Assembly (NCBI RefSeq): GCF_001244545.1
Contig: NZ_LN852694.1
Span: 440,172-504,171 of the forward strand
Reading direction: 5' to 3'
DNA length: 64,000 bases
DNA from: Candidatus Stoquefichus sp. SB1
GTDB lineage: Bacteria; Bacillota_I; Bacilli_A; Erysipelotrichales; Coprobacillaceae
This document shows positions 25,803 through 33,581 of this stretch, in pieces; the stretch's first letter is position 1, and the number at the start of each line of letters is the position of its first letter. Position numbers and translations under genes: made by a program. The notes below the pieces were generated by a model, which was given only the letters and a program-made list of their open reading frames with translations, searched no databases and had not been told where the DNA came from.

Positions 25803-27354
25803 TTTTATGACCTCTTTTCATAAAATATATGATTATCTTTATGATTCCGATTATAAGACTTTGGAATATAAAAATATTTAATAAAATAATACCATCAGTA
25901 GAAAACATTCCATTATCTACTGAATATTGAAGATAAGATGGAATAAAAGACAATAAAGAGTGAAGTCCATCTAATATAAAACGAAAAACTGTTTCAATGA
26001 TATGATAATAATACCCAAAAAAGGTATTTAAAATAAGAAATGGACCTTGATTATCATCAAATTGATGAATAAATGCAATATAAATAATTAATCCAATAAA
26101 TAAAAATAGAAAAGATATTGCAAAAGTATAAATTGTATTAAAACCAAAATTAAGAATCATTGATCCTTGCTCTTCATCATTTTCTATATTCTCATCCTCT
26201 TGGTAATCTTCAATAATACTTTCAATTTCACCCATATCCATTACACTTTTTACGGGGGCAGCATTATCTTTTTTATGATTAATTTGTTGTAAAAGAGCAG
26301 TTAACTCTTCCTCTTCCTGTTTATCTAAAGGATTAATATGCAATGATGTTGGTTCAGTTTCTTGAACGACCTCTGTTGATTCTTCAAGAGGCTGAGATGC
26401 TTCTTCTTTGGCTATTTGAGAAATATCATGTTCAGTTATATTTGAAGACATATCATCATCAAAATGGAATCTCTTTTTAGCTCCAGTTTTTTGCATGAGA
26501 ACACTACCGTCTTTAATTGTTTGCTCTTGTAGCTGAGAGATATAATAAGCATATGTTTTATCAATTAAATGGATAATTTGTTCATCATCTTGATATGTTT
26601 TTTTTAATTTATTTTTAACATCTGTCAATTCATCTTTATTCATTCGACCATTCATTCCTAAGATAGGTGAATACATCTCAATCTCTTCATAACGATCAAA
26701 TAATAAAGTATTTAAAACTTCAAAAAGATTATGAACAGTTTTATAAGATGATTGTTTTTCAGGACTACCTGCCGGAATTAAATCTTCACAATATATAACG
26801 TTCATTTTTAATTGATTAGCAGCTTCGTTTAAAGCCATAAATGATGAAATAACTAATGTTTCATCATTTTGCACCTGAAAGTGGTCTCTAATGGTCTCTA
26901 ACATTTGAGTAGAAGGTAGAGGCATACTTGACGTATCACTACCAATAATGAAATGAACTTTATGATAAAGATGGCACATCTTCAAATATTGAACAGCATC
27001 TTTAGTACGATGAGTAGACATTACAGCAATTGGAATATGTTTTTGATGTAAATATTCTAATAGTTCTAAAAATCCTTCTTTTGGCTCAATGCCTTTATAA
27101 CTTAAATATTGAAACATCTCTCTTTCAATTCTAGCATTAAGTGGTCCTACATCTAATTGTTGGCTCAATGGAAGTTCTTTATACATATCATACATATTAG
27201 AAAGATGTAGATAGAATGTATTTATTGATAATGTCTTTTGTTGTTTTTCACACATGTGATGATAATAATTATATCGATATCTATTTAAGTCAAAAATTGT
27301 TCCATCCAATGGTATAATCACAACCTTTGTCTGATTGATAGACTGTATATACAT
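25783..27354 (-). CDS. Degenerate HAD-like protein fused to a membrane domain
   Basis: Residues 1-220 resemble a haloacid dehalogenase phosphatase: IIPLDGTIFD at the motif I position, a helical cap, AVMSTHRT as motif II, and FIIGSD followed by VISSFMALNEAANQL as motif IV. The nucleophile aspartate of DxDGT is a proline here (PLDGT), and the motif IV aspartates are absent. Phosphatase activity is therefore unlikely. Residues 220-375 are acidic and probably disordered. Three or four membrane helices follow (about 380-515). It is translationally coupled to the PAP2 phosphatase, which suggests a structural or sensory partner role. I know of no characterised equivalent. Confidence 0.75.
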   Translation of the reverse strand: MYIQSINQTKVVIIPLDGTIFDLNRYRYNYYHHMCEKQQKTLSINTFYLHLSNMYDMYKELPLSQQLDVGPLNARIEREMFQYLSYKGIEPKEGFLELLEYLHQKHIPIAVMSTHRTKDAVQYLKMCHLYHKVHFIIGSDTSSMPLPSTQMLETIRDHFQVQNDETLVISSFMALNEAANQLKMNVIYCEDLIPAGSPEKQSSYKTVHNLFEVLNTLLFDRYEEIEMYSPILGMNGRMNKDELTDVKNKLKKTYQDDEQIIHLIDKTYAYYISQLQEQTIKDGSVLMQKTGAKKRFHFDDDMSSNITEHDISQIAKEEASQPLEESTEVVQETEPTSLHINPLDKQEEEELTALLQQINHKKDNAAPVKSVMDMGEIESIIEDYQEDENIENDEEQGSMILNFGFNTIYTFAISFLFLFIGLIIYIAFIHQFDDNQGPFLILNTFFGYYYHIIETVFRFILDGLHSLLSFIPSYLQYSVDNGMFSTDGIILLNIFIFQSLIIGIIKIIIYFMKRGHKNESVRE

Positions 27355-27417
27355 GCTCCCACCACCTTGTCTTTTCCATTATAGCAAATTTTCTTATAAT
27401 ATTCCATTTAAAATATC

Positions 27418-27446
27418 TTGATTTTTGATAAGTTTTAGTGTATTAT
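27418..27446 (+). promoter_or_regulatory. Promoter of tRNA-Lys
   Basis: TTGATT (27418-27423) and TATTAT (27441-27446) are exactly 17 bases apart, ending 15 bases before the tRNA. Confidence 0.6.
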
Positions 27447-27461
27447 ATATCCGTTGATGAA

Positions 27462-27537
27462 CTCTCCTTAGCTCAGTTGGCAGAGCATCTGACTCTTAAT
27501 CAGAGGGTCCACGGTTCGAGCCCGTGAGGGGAGACCA
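27462..27537 (+). tRNA. tRNA-Lys (CUU anticodon)
   Basis: The 76-base gene with encoded CCA folds into a cloverleaf. The acceptor CTCTCCT/AGGGGAG has one G-U pair, the D arm is GCTC..GAGC, and the anticodon arm TCTGA..TCAGA has loop CTCTTAA. The T arm is CACGG-TTCGAGC-CCGTG. The anticodon CTT reads AAG lysine codons. Confidence 0.97.
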
Positions 27538-27568
27538 ATTAAATATGAATGAGATTCTATAATCTCTT

Positions 27569-27600
27569 AAAACCCTTATCTTTAATGAAGGGTTTTTTTA
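27569..27600 (+). terminator. Terminator after tRNA-Lys (possibly bidirectional)
   Basis: AACCCTT (27571-27577) and AAGGGTT (27588-27594) enclose a ten-base loop and run into TTTTTTT. On the minus strand the same hairpin follows the MocR gene and is followed by TTTT, so it could serve both. Confidence 0.8.
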
Positions 27601-27619
27601 TTTGAAAATTGTTATTAGT

Positions 27620-28981
27620 CTAATCATTATAAGCAGAGTTTTTAATAAGATATTGAAGAAGGGTTTGATAAATAAGATTTAATGCTTCTTCTAAATCATG
27701 TGGATGAATTCTTGCCAGACTTAAACGTAGAGTGTGATTGAAGTTTTCTTGATGATAGAAGCATCTTTCATTTCTAGCAATTTTAATGTTTTGAGCAAGT
27801 AAATTTGTTTGAAGAATATCTAATTGGATGGTTTGATTTATTTTGAGGCTTAAGTAATAACCTGATTGATCATAAAGAGGATAGGCAATTTGAGAATCCC
27901 ACTGCTGGGTGATTTTTTCTATAATCTGATAGTCTTTGCTTAATTGATCTTGCAATATTTTGATTTGTTTTTGATAGAGCGAACTTCTTAAATATGACTC
28001 TAGGGTTGCTTGTGAAATCAATGATGGTAATTGATATGAATAATAATAAGACTGATGAATCAGTTTTTCAAATAGAGTTTTGAAATGAGTTGGAATTACA
28101 CAAATGCCAATACGTATGTAGGGGATGATTTTAGAAAAACTTGTTAGATATATACAATTTTGTCCTTCCATGTAATAACTGATAGGAAGATAACGTGGTG
28201 AATATGAACAATGTGCAAAATAATCATCTTCAATGATATAAACATTATATTTTAAAGCAAGTTCAGCAATTTTTTGACGTGTGTATGTGTTTAAGGTTGT
28301 TCCAAGGGGATTGTGATTTCGTGGTACTGTATAAAAAAATTTAATATCATATTTGGAAAATAATTGCTGTAATTCTTTTAAATTAATTCCATTTTCATCT
28401 CTTTGAATTGTTAAAACAGGTATGTTCATAGACTTTAAAAATTGTACATAATAACTATAAGTGGGTTCTTCAATAAGAATATATTGATGATGATTATCAA
28501 ATTCTAGTGAAGAGAGAAACGATAACATCTGAGTAACTCCCTGAATAAGATATATTGAATCTTCTTGTGCGTAAATACCTAGAGAAGATAAAAAATCTGG
28601 TAAAATATGACGTAATGATTCAACACCTTGTAATGAAATATTTAAGGATGATTCAGAATATTGTTCAATAGCAATGGATAAGCAATGTTTTGCATCTATT
28701 AATGATGTGGCTGAAACAATAGGATTACCAGTATCTAAAGTAAAACGTTCATGTGAAGAAGCCGTTTTTAAGAAACCGTCAGCCACATAATAACCACTTT
28801 GTGACTTTACATAAATGAGATGTTGTTCTATAAGTTTTTCATAACATTTGATAACAGTTGCTTTGCTGCAATGATGTTCTTTTGACAACTGAGTGATAGA
28901 TGGCAGTTTTTCACCCTGATGATAATGATGAGATAATATTTGTTGTTCAATGTGTTTTGCAAGTTGTTCATATTTTTTCAT
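27620..28981 (-). CDS. MocR-type GntR regulator with aminotransferase-like domain
   Basis: Residues 1-70 form a GntR winged helix (LPSITQLSKEHHCSKATVIK, then GYYVADGF). Residues 90-450 resemble class I PLP-dependent aminotransferases, with YIIEDDYFAHC for the cofactor-binding aspartate and YLTSFSKIIPYIRIGICV carrying the Schiff-base lysine. MocR proteins use PLP or an amino acid/vitamin signal to switch transcription. ATG 28981 has AAGAGGT seven bases upstream, better than ATG 28987. It is divergent from the GH4 gene with a palindrome between them, so it probably controls that gene and itself. Confidence 0.92.
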   Translation of the reverse strand: MKKYEQLAKHIEQQILSHHYHQGEKLPSITQLSKEHHCSKATVIKCYEKLIEQHLIYVKSQSGYYVADGFLKTASSHERFTLDTGNPIVSATSLIDAKHCLSIAIEQYSESSLNISLQGVESLRHILPDFLSSLGIYAQEDSIYLIQGVTQMLSFLSSLEFDNHHQYILIEEPTYSYYVQFLKSMNIPVLTIQRDENGINLKELQQLFSKYDIKFFYTVPRNHNPLGTTLNTYTRQKIAELALKYNVYIIEDDYFAHCSYSPRYLPISYYMEGQNCIYLTSFSKIIPYIRIGICVIPTHFKTLFEKLIHQSYYYSYQLPSLISQATLESYLRSSLYQKQIKILQDQLSKDYQIIEKITQQWDSQIAYPLYDQSGYYLSLKINQTIQLDILQTNLLAQNIKIARNERCFYHQENFNHTLRLSLARIHPHDLEEALNLIYQTLLQYLIKNSAYND

Positions 28982-29000
28982 ATTCATACCTCTTTTTTTC

Positions 29001-29083
29001 TATTATACCACATACACCTTTGGAACTGTACCGGTATAGTTTTAAATTGAAGCAGTTGTTTGAATGCGAGAATAATTTATAAT
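29001..29083. promoter_or_regulatory. Divergent MocR/GH4 control region with palindromic operator
   Basis: A 16-bp palindrome, ACTGTACCGGTATAGT (29025-29040), has one mismatched pair around the core TACCGGTA. On the minus strand TATAAT (29007-29002) is the -10 of the regulator gene, and the palindrome overlaps its -35 position. On the plus strand TTGTTT (29056-29061) and TATAAT (29078-29083) with 16-base spacing form the GH4 promoter, and the palindrome lies just upstream of that -35. This placement suits autorepression and activation of the GH4 gene. It is a prediction. Confidence 0.6.
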
Positions 29084-29120
29084 CATCTTGTCAATATAAA
29101 ATAAAGAAAGAGGTGTCATC

Positions 29121-30446
29121 ATGAAAAAAGAAGCAGTAAAAATAGTAACAATTGGTGGTGGGAGTAGTTATACTCCAGAATTGGTGGAAGGATTTATTAA
29201 AAGATATGCCCAGCTTCCTGTTAAAGAATTATGGTTAGTAGATATTGAAGAAGGGAAAGAAAAATTAGAAACAGTAGGGGCCCTTGCTCAAAGAATGGTC
29301 AAAAAAGCTGGATTACCAATGAAGGTTATTTTAAGCTATGATCGAAGAGAAGCATTAAAGGATGCTGATTTTGTAACAACACAAATGAGAATTGGACGTT
29401 TACCTGCACGTGTCGCTGATGAGCGAATTCCATTAAGTCATGGAATGATCGGTCAAGAAACAAATGGAGCTGGTGGAATGTTTAAAGCTTTTCGTACTAT
29501 TCCTGTTATTTTAGATATTGTTAGAGATATGGAAGAATTATGTCCAGATGCATGGCTAATTAATTTTACAAATCCTGCAGGTATTGTGACTGAAGCGGTA
29601 CTTAAACATACTCATTTTAAAAAGGTTATTGGACTATGCAATGTTCCTGTAAATATGGTGGCAGGTATTGCAAAAATTCTAGGAGTAGATGAAAGTCGTG
29701 TAACTTTAGAATTACAAGGTGTTAATCATTTTATTTTCGCTACAAATGTTTTTTTAGATGGTCATTCAGTTATGGATGAAATCGTTGAAAAATATGCAAA
29801 TATTTCGGCTGAAGATACGATTGCTATGAAAAACTTTGTATCATTACCATATTCTCCATCTTTTATTAGAGGTTTACATGCGATTCCTTGTCCATATCAT
29901 AATTACTATTTCTTTACGAAAGAACAATTACAAGATGAATTAAAAGAGTTTGATGAAGGACGTGTTCGTGGTGAAGTAGTGAGTCAAGTTGAAAAAGAAT
30001 TGTTTGAGTTATATGCTGATGAAGAATTAGAAATCAAACCAAAACAATTAGAACAACGTGGTGGAGCAAAATATTCTGATGCAGCATGTAATTTAATTGA
30101 ATCCATTTATACTAATAAAGGTGATATACAATATGTTGATGTTAGAAATAATGGCGCAATTTCTAATTTACCACAAGATAGTGCAGTAGAAGTTGCATGT
30201 CGTATCACAAGTGATGGACCTATTCCACTTGCTACTGGAGATTGTCGTTTTGCTATTAATGGCTATATTCAAATGATGAAATCATTTGAACAAATGGTTG
30301 TGGAAGCAGCAATTAAAGGTGATCGTGATTTAGCAATTACAGCAATGAACTTTAATCCTCTTTGTCCAAGTGATACAGAAAATAATATTGTATTTGATGA
30401 ACTTTTAGAAGCACATAAAGATTATTTACCACAATTTTTTAAATAA
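29121..30446 (+). CDS. Family 4 glycoside hydrolase (6-phospho-beta-glucosidase type)
   Basis: GH4 enzymes hydrolyse phosphorylated disaccharides imported by PTS systems, using NAD+ and a divalent metal. The 441-residue protein begins with the NAD-binding VTIGGGSSYTPELVEGF. It has LINFTNPAG and GLCNVPVNM (metal-binding cysteine context), then LQGVNHF near residue 200. The SYTPEL start is typical of the 6-phospho-beta-glucosidase branch (LicH/CelF/ChbF) rather than the alpha branch. AAAGAGGTGTCATC precedes ATG. No PTS gene is adjacent, so its substrate importer is elsewhere. Confidence 0.93.
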   Translation: MKKEAVKIVTIGGGSSYTPELVEGFIKRYAQLPVKELWLVDIEEGKEKLETVGALAQRMVKKAGLPMKVILSYDRREALKDADFVTTQMRIGRLPARVADERIPLSHGMIGQETNGAGGMFKAFRTIPVILDIVRDMEELCPDAWLINFTNPAGIVTEAVLKHTHFKKVIGLCNVPVNMVAGIAKILGVDESRVTLELQGVNHFIFATNVFLDGHSVMDEIVEKYANISAEDTIAMKNFVSLPYSPSFIRGLHAIPCPYHNYYFFTKEQLQDELKEFDEGRVRGEVVSQVEKELFELYADEELEIKPKQLEQRGGAKYSDAACNLIESIYTNKGDIQYVDVRNNGAISNLPQDSAVEVACRITSDGPIPLATGDCRFAINGYIQMMKSFEQMVVEAAIKGDRDLAITAMNFNPLCPSDTENNIVFDELLEAHKDYLPQFFK

Positions 30447-30448
30447 AC

Positions 30449-30482
30449 CATATCCCCAATAAAAGGGGATATGATTTTTTTT
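30449..30482 (+). terminator. Terminator after the GH4 gene
   Basis: CATATCCCC (30449-30457) and GGGGATATG (30465-30473) form a perfect stem with a seven-base loop and TTTTTTTT tail. Confidence 0.9.
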
Positions 30483-30491
30483 AAATTCCTA

Positions 30492-30520
30492 TTGAAATTT
30501 AAAAAGAGATATGCTATTAT
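30492..30520 (+). promoter_or_regulatory. Promoter of the tRNA-Ser/tRNA-Asp pair
   Basis: TTGAAA (30492-30497) and TATTAT (30515-30520) are 17 bases apart and end 15 bases before tRNA-Ser. Confidence 0.7.
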
Positions 30521-30535
30521 ATTTAGGCAACTGAT

Positions 30536-30626
30536 GGAGACATACTCAAGAGGCTGAAGAGGCGCCCCTGCTAAGGGTGTAGGTCGGGAAACTGGCGCGA
30601 GGGTTCAAATCCCTCTGTCTCCGCCA
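30536..30626 (+). tRNA. tRNA-Ser (GCU anticodon)
   Basis: The 91-base gene with encoded CCA has acceptor GGAGACA/TGTCTCC, anticodon loop CTGCTAA and the long variable arm (GGTCGGGAAACTGGC region) typical of serine tRNAs. The T arm is GAGGG-TTCAAAT-CCCTC. Anticodon GCT reads AGC/AGT serine codons. Confidence 0.97.
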
Positions 30627-30653
30627 TCGTATTGCCCTTGGCAATTATATATT

Positions 30654-30730
30654 GGTCTGGTAGTTCAGTTGGTTAGAATGCCGCCCTGTCACGGCGGAGG
30701 TCGCGGGTTCGAGTCCCGTCCAGACCGCCA
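30654..30730 (+). tRNA. tRNA-Asp (GUC anticodon)
   Basis: The 77-base gene with encoded CCA has acceptor GGTCTGG/CCAGACC, anticodon arm CCGCC..GGCGG with loop CTGTCAC, and T arm GCGGG-TTCGAGT-CCCGT. Anticodon GTC reads aspartate codons. It lies 27 bases after tRNA-Ser and is probably co-transcribed. Confidence 0.97.
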
Positions 30731-30742
30731 ATATATAAAATC

Positions 30743-30770
30743 AAGTTATCCGTTTGGATAACTTTTTTTT
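30743..30770 (+). terminator. Terminator of the tRNA-Ser/Asp transcript
   Basis: AAGTTATCC (30743-30751) and GGATAACTT (30756-30764) form a perfect stem with loop GTTT, followed by TTTTTT. Confidence 0.92.
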
Positions 30771-30772
30771 AC

Positions 30773-30799
30773 ACAAAAAATCTATATTTGCTTATAGAT
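30773..30799 (-). terminator. Terminator of the Nudix gene
   Basis: On the minus strand ATCTATA and TATAGAT (30799-30793 and 30786-30780) form a stem with a six-base loop, followed by TTTTTTG. The gene's TAA stop lies in the first arm. Confidence 0.75.
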
Positions 30800-31319
30800 C
30801 TTTTGTGTATGCATACATAATAGCGATGACAGTCTTAGCATCGACGATTTCACCATTTAAAACTTTTTTATAGGCTTCGTTGATATCCATTTTTATGACA
30901 TCAATAAATTCATCATCATCACATTCGAGTGAGTCATCAACTTCTTTGAAATCAATAGCTTCATACAAATAAAGCCATTCACTCGTATAGCCTGGAGATG
31001 GTAAAACTTTCATTATAAATTTCATTTCTTGGGCACGATGATTTGTTTCTTCTTCTAGTTCACGAAAAGCACAGGCTTTGGTATCTTCGTCTTTTTCAAG
31101 TTTTCCAGCTGGAATTTCTAATGTTTGAATACGATTGGGATATCTAAATTGCTGAACAAGCAGAATCTGATGATTTTTAACTGCTAAAATGCAGACACCA
31201 CCATGATGATAAACAACTTCACGAAAAGCATGATGTCCATCTTCTAATTCAACTTCTTCTTTTGTAACTTGCATGATTTTTCCATCAAAAATAACAGTTC
31301 GATTTAATTCTTTTTCCAT
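30792..31319 (-). CDS. nudF: Nudix hydrolase, ADP-ribose pyrophosphatase type
   Basis: The 175-residue protein matches the ADP-ribose pyrophosphatase subfamily, which cleaves ADP-ribose to AMP and ribose-5-phosphate. It has VVYHHGGVCILAV, QFRYPNRIQTLEIPAGKLE and the Nudix box G-K-L-E-K-D-E then RELEEETN near residue 85, then LPSPGYTSEWLYLYEA. AAAGGAG lies nine bases before ATG 31319 and three before ATG 31325, so the shorter form is preferred. It is a single-gene unit with a TATAAT on the minus strand at 31348-31343. Confidence 0.9.
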   Translation of the reverse strand: MEKELNRTVIFDGKIMQVTKEEVELEDGHHAFREVVYHHGGVCILAVKNHQILLVQQFRYPNRIQTLEIPAGKLEKDEDTKACAFRELEEETNHRAQEMKFIMKVLPSPGYTSEWLYLYEAIDFKEVDDSLECDDDEFIDVIKMDINEAYKKVLNGEIVDAKTVIAIMYAYTKDL

Positions 31320-31351
31320 TATCATTTCTCCTTTTGTTAATTATTATACCA

Positions 31352-31456
31352 CAAAAAGAAAAGAAAGTACGCGGGGGAGCATACTTTCTCATTCTCTCTA
31401 TTATTTACACGTTAGGGTGATAATAGGGGGGTATGATTAAGTGAACATCACTTAAC
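31352..31456 (-). ncRNA. Candidate small regulatory RNA with C-rich loops
   Basis: On the minus strand TTTACA (31490-31485), 16 bases, then TATAAT (31468-31463) form a good promoter with start near 31456. The predicted RNA of about 105 bases begins with a perfect hairpin TTAAGTGA-TGT-TCACTTAA (31455-31437). It continues with an unpaired run of six C (31431-31426) and ends with AGAAAGTA / TACTTTCT (31389-31382 and 31369-31362). That last stem has loop TGCTCCCCCGCG and a TTTCTTTTT tail, an intrinsic terminator. No convincing ORF or T-box/riboswitch pattern is present. C-rich loops of this type pair with Shine-Dalgarno sequences in other Firmicutes sRNAs. Confidence 0.65.
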
Positions 31457-31554
31457 AATATCATTATACCAAATATTTTAAAGTTGTAAAGGCTTTCAAA
31501 TGATTTTTGTGTATTTTTTGGGAGAAATTCTGTATAATAGGAGACGGTGATAAA

Positions 31555-32529
31555 ATGAAAAAAATAGAAATAGATGACAATCATGCAAATCAGAGAATTG
31601 ATAAATATTTAAAGAAATTATTGTGCCAGGCACCTACACAATTGATTTATAAAATGTTAAGAAAAAAAGATATTAAGGTGAATGGTGTAAGAGTTAAAGA
31701 GAATTATATTCTTCAAAAAGGTGATATTGTTGAATTATTTTTATATGATGATAAATTCAAGGAATATACTCAACCTCAGACAATTTATGATTTAAAGATT
31801 GAATTTTCTGTATTGTATGAAGATGAAAATATTTTAATTGTGGGAAAACCTGCAGGATTATTGGTACATGAAGATATTAATGAAGATTTAAATACATTAT
31901 CACATCAGGTATTAACTTATCTTTATAAACAAGGTGAATATGATCCTGAAGCATCTTTGGGATTTACTCCAGCTCCAGTTCATCGCCTTGATCGCAATAC
32001 CAGTGGAATTGTCATTTTTGGAAAGACGATGCGTGCTTTACAAGATTTAAATGAAATGATTAAAAAGCGTCATTGTATTGAAAAGAGTTATTTAACGATT
32101 TGTAAAGGTTATATGCCTTCAGATGATTTAATTGGTTATATGAAAAAAGAAAGTGATCAATCATTATCAAGAGTCGTTCATAAAGAGACCCCAGGAGCAT
32201 TAATGATGCATACAATTGTTGAAAATAAAGAAGCTAATCAAGATTATTCTTTACTAAAAGTCAAATTGGTTACTGGACGTACACATCAAATTCGTATTCA
32301 TTTAGCAAGTTTAGGACATCCTATTATAGGTGATAGTAAGTATGGTGATTTTGAATTAAATAAAAAAATAAAAAAACAATATCATTTAAATTATCAGTTT
32401 TTACATGCATACCAGATTCAATTTGTTAAACCTATTGGTTGTTTGAAATATTTACAGGATTTTGTTGTGACATGTCCATTGCCTCAAAATCTGCTAAAAA
32501 TTAAAAATGAAATCTTTGGTAAAAAATGA
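31555..32529 (+). CDS. RluA-family 23S rRNA pseudouridine synthase with S4 domain
   Basis: The 324-residue protein has an N-terminal S4 RNA-binding domain (NQRIDKYLKKLL, then KKDIKVNGVRVKENYIL) and the RluA catalytic core with PVHRLDRNTSGIVIFGKT, whose aspartate is the nucleophile, near residue 145. GRTHQIRIHLASLGHPI follows near 245. Similar proteins modify uridines of 23S rRNA (RluC/RluD type). The exact site is unknown. ATG 31555 was chosen because a TATAAT (31533-31538) and AGGAG lie just upstream, inside the longer frame that starts at 31507. Confidence 0.9.
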   Translation: MKKIEIDDNHANQRIDKYLKKLLCQAPTQLIYKMLRKKDIKVNGVRVKENYILQKGDIVELFLYDDKFKEYTQPQTIYDLKIEFSVLYEDENILIVGKPAGLLVHEDINEDLNTLSHQVLTYLYKQGEYDPEASLGFTPAPVHRLDRNTSGIVIFGKTMRALQDLNEMIKKRHCIEKSYLTICKGYMPSDDLIGYMKKESDQSLSRVVHKETPGALMMHTIVENKEANQDYSLLKVKLVTGRTHQIRIHLASLGHPIIGDSKYGDFELNKKIKKQYHLNYQFLHAYQIQFVKPIGCLKYLQDFVVTCPLPQNLLKIKNEIFGKK

Positions 32530-32589
32530 CCTATGAAAATGAACATATTTATTGTATAATAGATTTAAATAATGGGAAGGAGAACAGAG

Positions 32590-33510
32590 ATGAAATACTA
32601 TATTGGAATTGATTTAGGTGGGACAAATGTTCGTACTCTTTTAGTTGATGAAAATGGAAAATCATATAGTGAAGTGAAAGACGCTACAGAAAGAGAAAAA
32701 GGACCAGACTATGTTTGTTCTAAAATTATGAGACAAATTGAAAGTTTAGATTGCTCAATTTGTGGAGGATTGGAAAATGTCCAGGGAATTGGAATTGGTG
32801 TACCAGGCCCTGTTGATACAGAACATGGTGTTATGATTATGGCAACAAATTTACCAGGATTTGAAAATTATCCTATTTGTGAGAAGTTATCAAGTCGCTT
32901 TAATTTGCCTGTCTTTATTGATAATGATGCAAATGTTGCTGGACTTGCAGAAGCTTTACTAGGAGCAGGTAAGGGAAAAACAACTTGTTATTATGTAACA
33001 ATCTCAACTGGAATTGGAGGAGCATTTATTGTTAATGGTCAACTTGTTTCAGGTGGAAGAGGACATGCTGGGGAAATTGGTAATATTATTGTAAAGAACA
33101 ATGGTTATAAGTTTGGAAATTTAAATCCAGGAGCTGTTGAAGGTGAAGCAAGTGGAACAGCTATCACACGTAAAGGAAAAGAAATTCTAGGTGATGATAA
33201 AGTTGCTCATGCAGGTGATGTATTTAGATTAGCTGATGAAGGTGATGTAAAAGCTCAGGGAATTGTTGATGAATGTATTAGTGAACTTGCAACAATGTTT
33301 GCAAATATTGCTCATACTGTGGATCCACACTGCTTTATTGTTGGTGGTGGGGTTATGAAATCTAAACGTTATTTCTATGATAAGTTAGTTGAACAATTCA
33401 ATGCAAAAATCCATGTAGGTATGAGAGGATACATACCATTGTTAGAAACAGAATTGGAAGATTGTGGAGCAATTGGTGCTGCGATGTTACCAATGTCTAA
33501 ATTAAAATAA
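32590..33510 (+). CDS. ROK-family sugar kinase lacking the zinc motif
   Basis: The 306-residue kinase opens with the phosphate loop IGIDLGGTNVRTLLVD and has GIGVPGPVD, FIDNDANVAGLAEALLGAG and the catalytic-loop GGRGHAGEIGN. The following segment, normally CxCGxxGCLE, reads FGNLNPGAVEGEASGTA with no cysteines, so the usual structural zinc is absent. ROK kinases phosphorylate glucose, fructose or N-acetyl sugars. A glucokinase role is plausible but unproven. ATG 32590 is preceded by GGAAGGAGAACAGAG. The ATG at 32572 lies upstream of that site. Confidence 0.88.
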   Translation: MKYYIGIDLGGTNVRTLLVDENGKSYSEVKDATEREKGPDYVCSKIMRQIESLDCSICGGLENVQGIGIGVPGPVDTEHGVMIMATNLPGFENYPICEKLSSRFNLPVFIDNDANVAGLAEALLGAGKGKTTCYYVTISTGIGGAFIVNGQLVSGGRGHAGEIGNIIVKNNGYKFGNLNPGAVEGEASGTAITRKGKEILGDDKVAHAGDVFRLADEGDVKAQGIVDECISELATMFANIAHTVDPHCFIVGGGVMKSKRYFYDKLVEQFNAKIHVGMRGYIPLLETELEDCGAIGAAMLPMSKLK

Positions 33511-33520
33511 TGATTGAACG

Positions 33521-33550
33521 AAAGAGAAGAACTTGTGTCTTCTCTTTTTT
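33521..33550 (+). terminator. Terminator after the ROK kinase gene
   Basis: AAAGAGAAGA (33521-33530) and TCTTCTCTTT (33538-33547) form a ten-pair stem with a seven-base loop and a T6 tail. Confidence 0.85.
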
Positions 33551-33552
33551 AA

Positions 33553-33581
33553 CATAAAAAAAGAAGAATCAGATTCTTCTT
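33553..33581 (-). terminator. Terminator of the minus-strand hypothetical gene
   Basis: On the minus strand AAGAAGAATC and GATTCTTCTT (33581-33572 and 33570-33561) form a long stem with almost no loop, followed by TTTTTATG. The stop codon at 33582-33580 is part of the structure. Confidence 0.65.

Noticed and set aside
30629-30650. ATTGCC-CTT-GGCAAT hairpin between tRNA-Ser and tRNA-Asp as a terminator
   Set aside because: The stem is short, there is no T tract, and tRNA-Asp has no promoter of its own, so a processing element is as likely.
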